From: Anaerorudis cellulosivorans
GTDB taxonomy: Bacteria > Bacteroidota > Bacteroidia > Bacteroidales > Dysgonomonadaceae
Length of the DNA: 53,296 nucleotides
Direction: 5' to 3'
Assembly: GCF_025943985.1 (NCBI RefSeq)
Contig: NZ_JAPCWE010000019.1
Span: forward strand, 1-53,296
The notes beneath the pieces are model-generated. The model did not search any database, was not told where the DNA came from, and saw nothing but the letters and a program-made list of their open reading frames with translations. This document shows positions 52,956 through 53,296 of the stretch, piece by piece. The position numbers and the translations under genes were made by a program. How positions within the stretch are numbered: position 1 is the stretch's first letter; each line of letters begins with the position of its first letter.

Positions 52956-53296
52956 CTATTTCCCCGGAGCTTTAAAACCTGCCGCCGAATCGTCGAGTAC
53001 CAGTATCCAGTCTGAATTTTCTCCCGGTTGCGGCGGAACAAATGTACGGGTTCCCTCATTCGAAAAATTCCCGATTTTATGAGCCTTACCATTCCGTGGA
53101 TTATACCACCATGCGGTTACTTTTTTACCCGAAACAACATCCATCCTTACCGTAAACGGCCTCCCAACTGGAACATAAACCATGGCATAACGGCCGTTTT
53201 CATCTCGGGTGGCTACAAAACGATACCGTCCGGAACCGGGTACCGAGGTTTTTACCTCATCGGGTACAATTACCGAATCATCGGGAATACGCGTGA
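52956..53296 (-). CDS. GH140-like / DUF4038 protein, C-terminal part
   Basis: The last 113 or so codons of a gene whose start lies beyond the right edge. The translated tail includes [53 protein letters not shown] and [13 protein letters not shown]. This matches the putative collagen-binding (PF12904-like) domain that ends GH140 apiosidases and other DUF4038 proteins. Only this domain is visible, so activity rests on family context. A GH140 here would act on apiose-linked side chains of pectin. Confidence 0.7.
   Translation of the reverse strand, partial: TRIPDDSVIVPDEVKTSVPGSGRYRFVATRDENGRYAMVYVPVGRPFTVRMDVVSGKKVTAWWYNPRNGKAHKIGNFSNEGTRTFVPPQPGENSDWILVLDDSAAGFKAPGK

Overview
The window is an AT-rich bacterial chromosome segment from the phylum Bacteroidota, order Bacteroidales. 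It may be from the Dysgonomonadaceae/Porphyromonadaceae side, but that is inference from gene content only. The phylum call rests on repeated TAnnTTTG -7 promoter elements, sometimes with TTG about 20 bases upstream. It is supported by typical Bacteroidota families: DUF4295 next to L28/L33, START-like protein, DUF2027-Smr, long QueA, NagB-PIG-L fusion, TamB with a lipoprotein TamA, DUF4861, and a four-subunit 2-oxoacid:ferredoxin oxidoreductase. No rRNA, CRISPR array, plasmid or phage module was seen.

Layout. 1-200: a two-copy 23-base tandem repeat resembling an insertion-sequence end. 0.2-24 kb: housekeeping genes. These are a START-like protein, a NagB-like/PIG-L fusion whose deaminase catalytic residues are replaced, MutS2, tRNA-Met, lumazine synthase, a TPR membrane protein, ribosomal L28-L33-DUF4295, FtsY-RimO-HU-HU/LysM, nitroreductase-DUF2520-KdsC, the anaerobic ferredoxin oxidoreductase operon with a tiny membrane protein inside it, a DEAD-box helicase, tRNA-Ser, the B12-dependent ribonucleotide reductase and arginine decarboxylase. 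24-30 kb: a minus-strand operon kduI-kduD-DUF4861-kdgK-eda-exuT. It takes unsaturated or free hexuronates through 2-keto-3-deoxygluconate to pyruvate and glyceraldehyde-3-phosphate, and a near-perfect palindrome lies just upstream of its promoter. 30-40 kb: envelope biogenesis (TamL/TamB), QueA, DUF2027-Smr and an LEA-like lipoprotein.

40-53 kb: an almost entirely minus-strand carbohydrate cluster. Running from the right edge in the direction of transcription it holds a GH140-like protein (cut by the edge), GH29 alpha-L-fucosidase, GH43 with a CBM6-like domain, rhamnulose-1-phosphate aldolase, a secreted beta-helix protein, a GH9 gene broken by one extra base in a C run, a secreted AGE-family epimerase, a short gene remnant, a Tat-exported fucose-isomerase-like protein and a lipoprotein FAD oxidoreductase. 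Together with the hexuronate operon this suggests growth on branched, deoxysugar-rich plant polysaccharide such as pectin side chains. No SusC/SusD pair or regulator lies inside the window, so the locus probably continues to the right.

Most notable observations: the NagB-like pseudoenzyme domain; three exported sugar-converting proteins suggesting sugar chemistry outside the cytoplasm; the frameshifted GH9 gene; the gene-tail remnant behind the epimerase stop codon; two oppositely oriented arrays of 11-base repeats before tRNA-Ser; and a tRNA-Met whose T-loop 54/58 pair is swapped.
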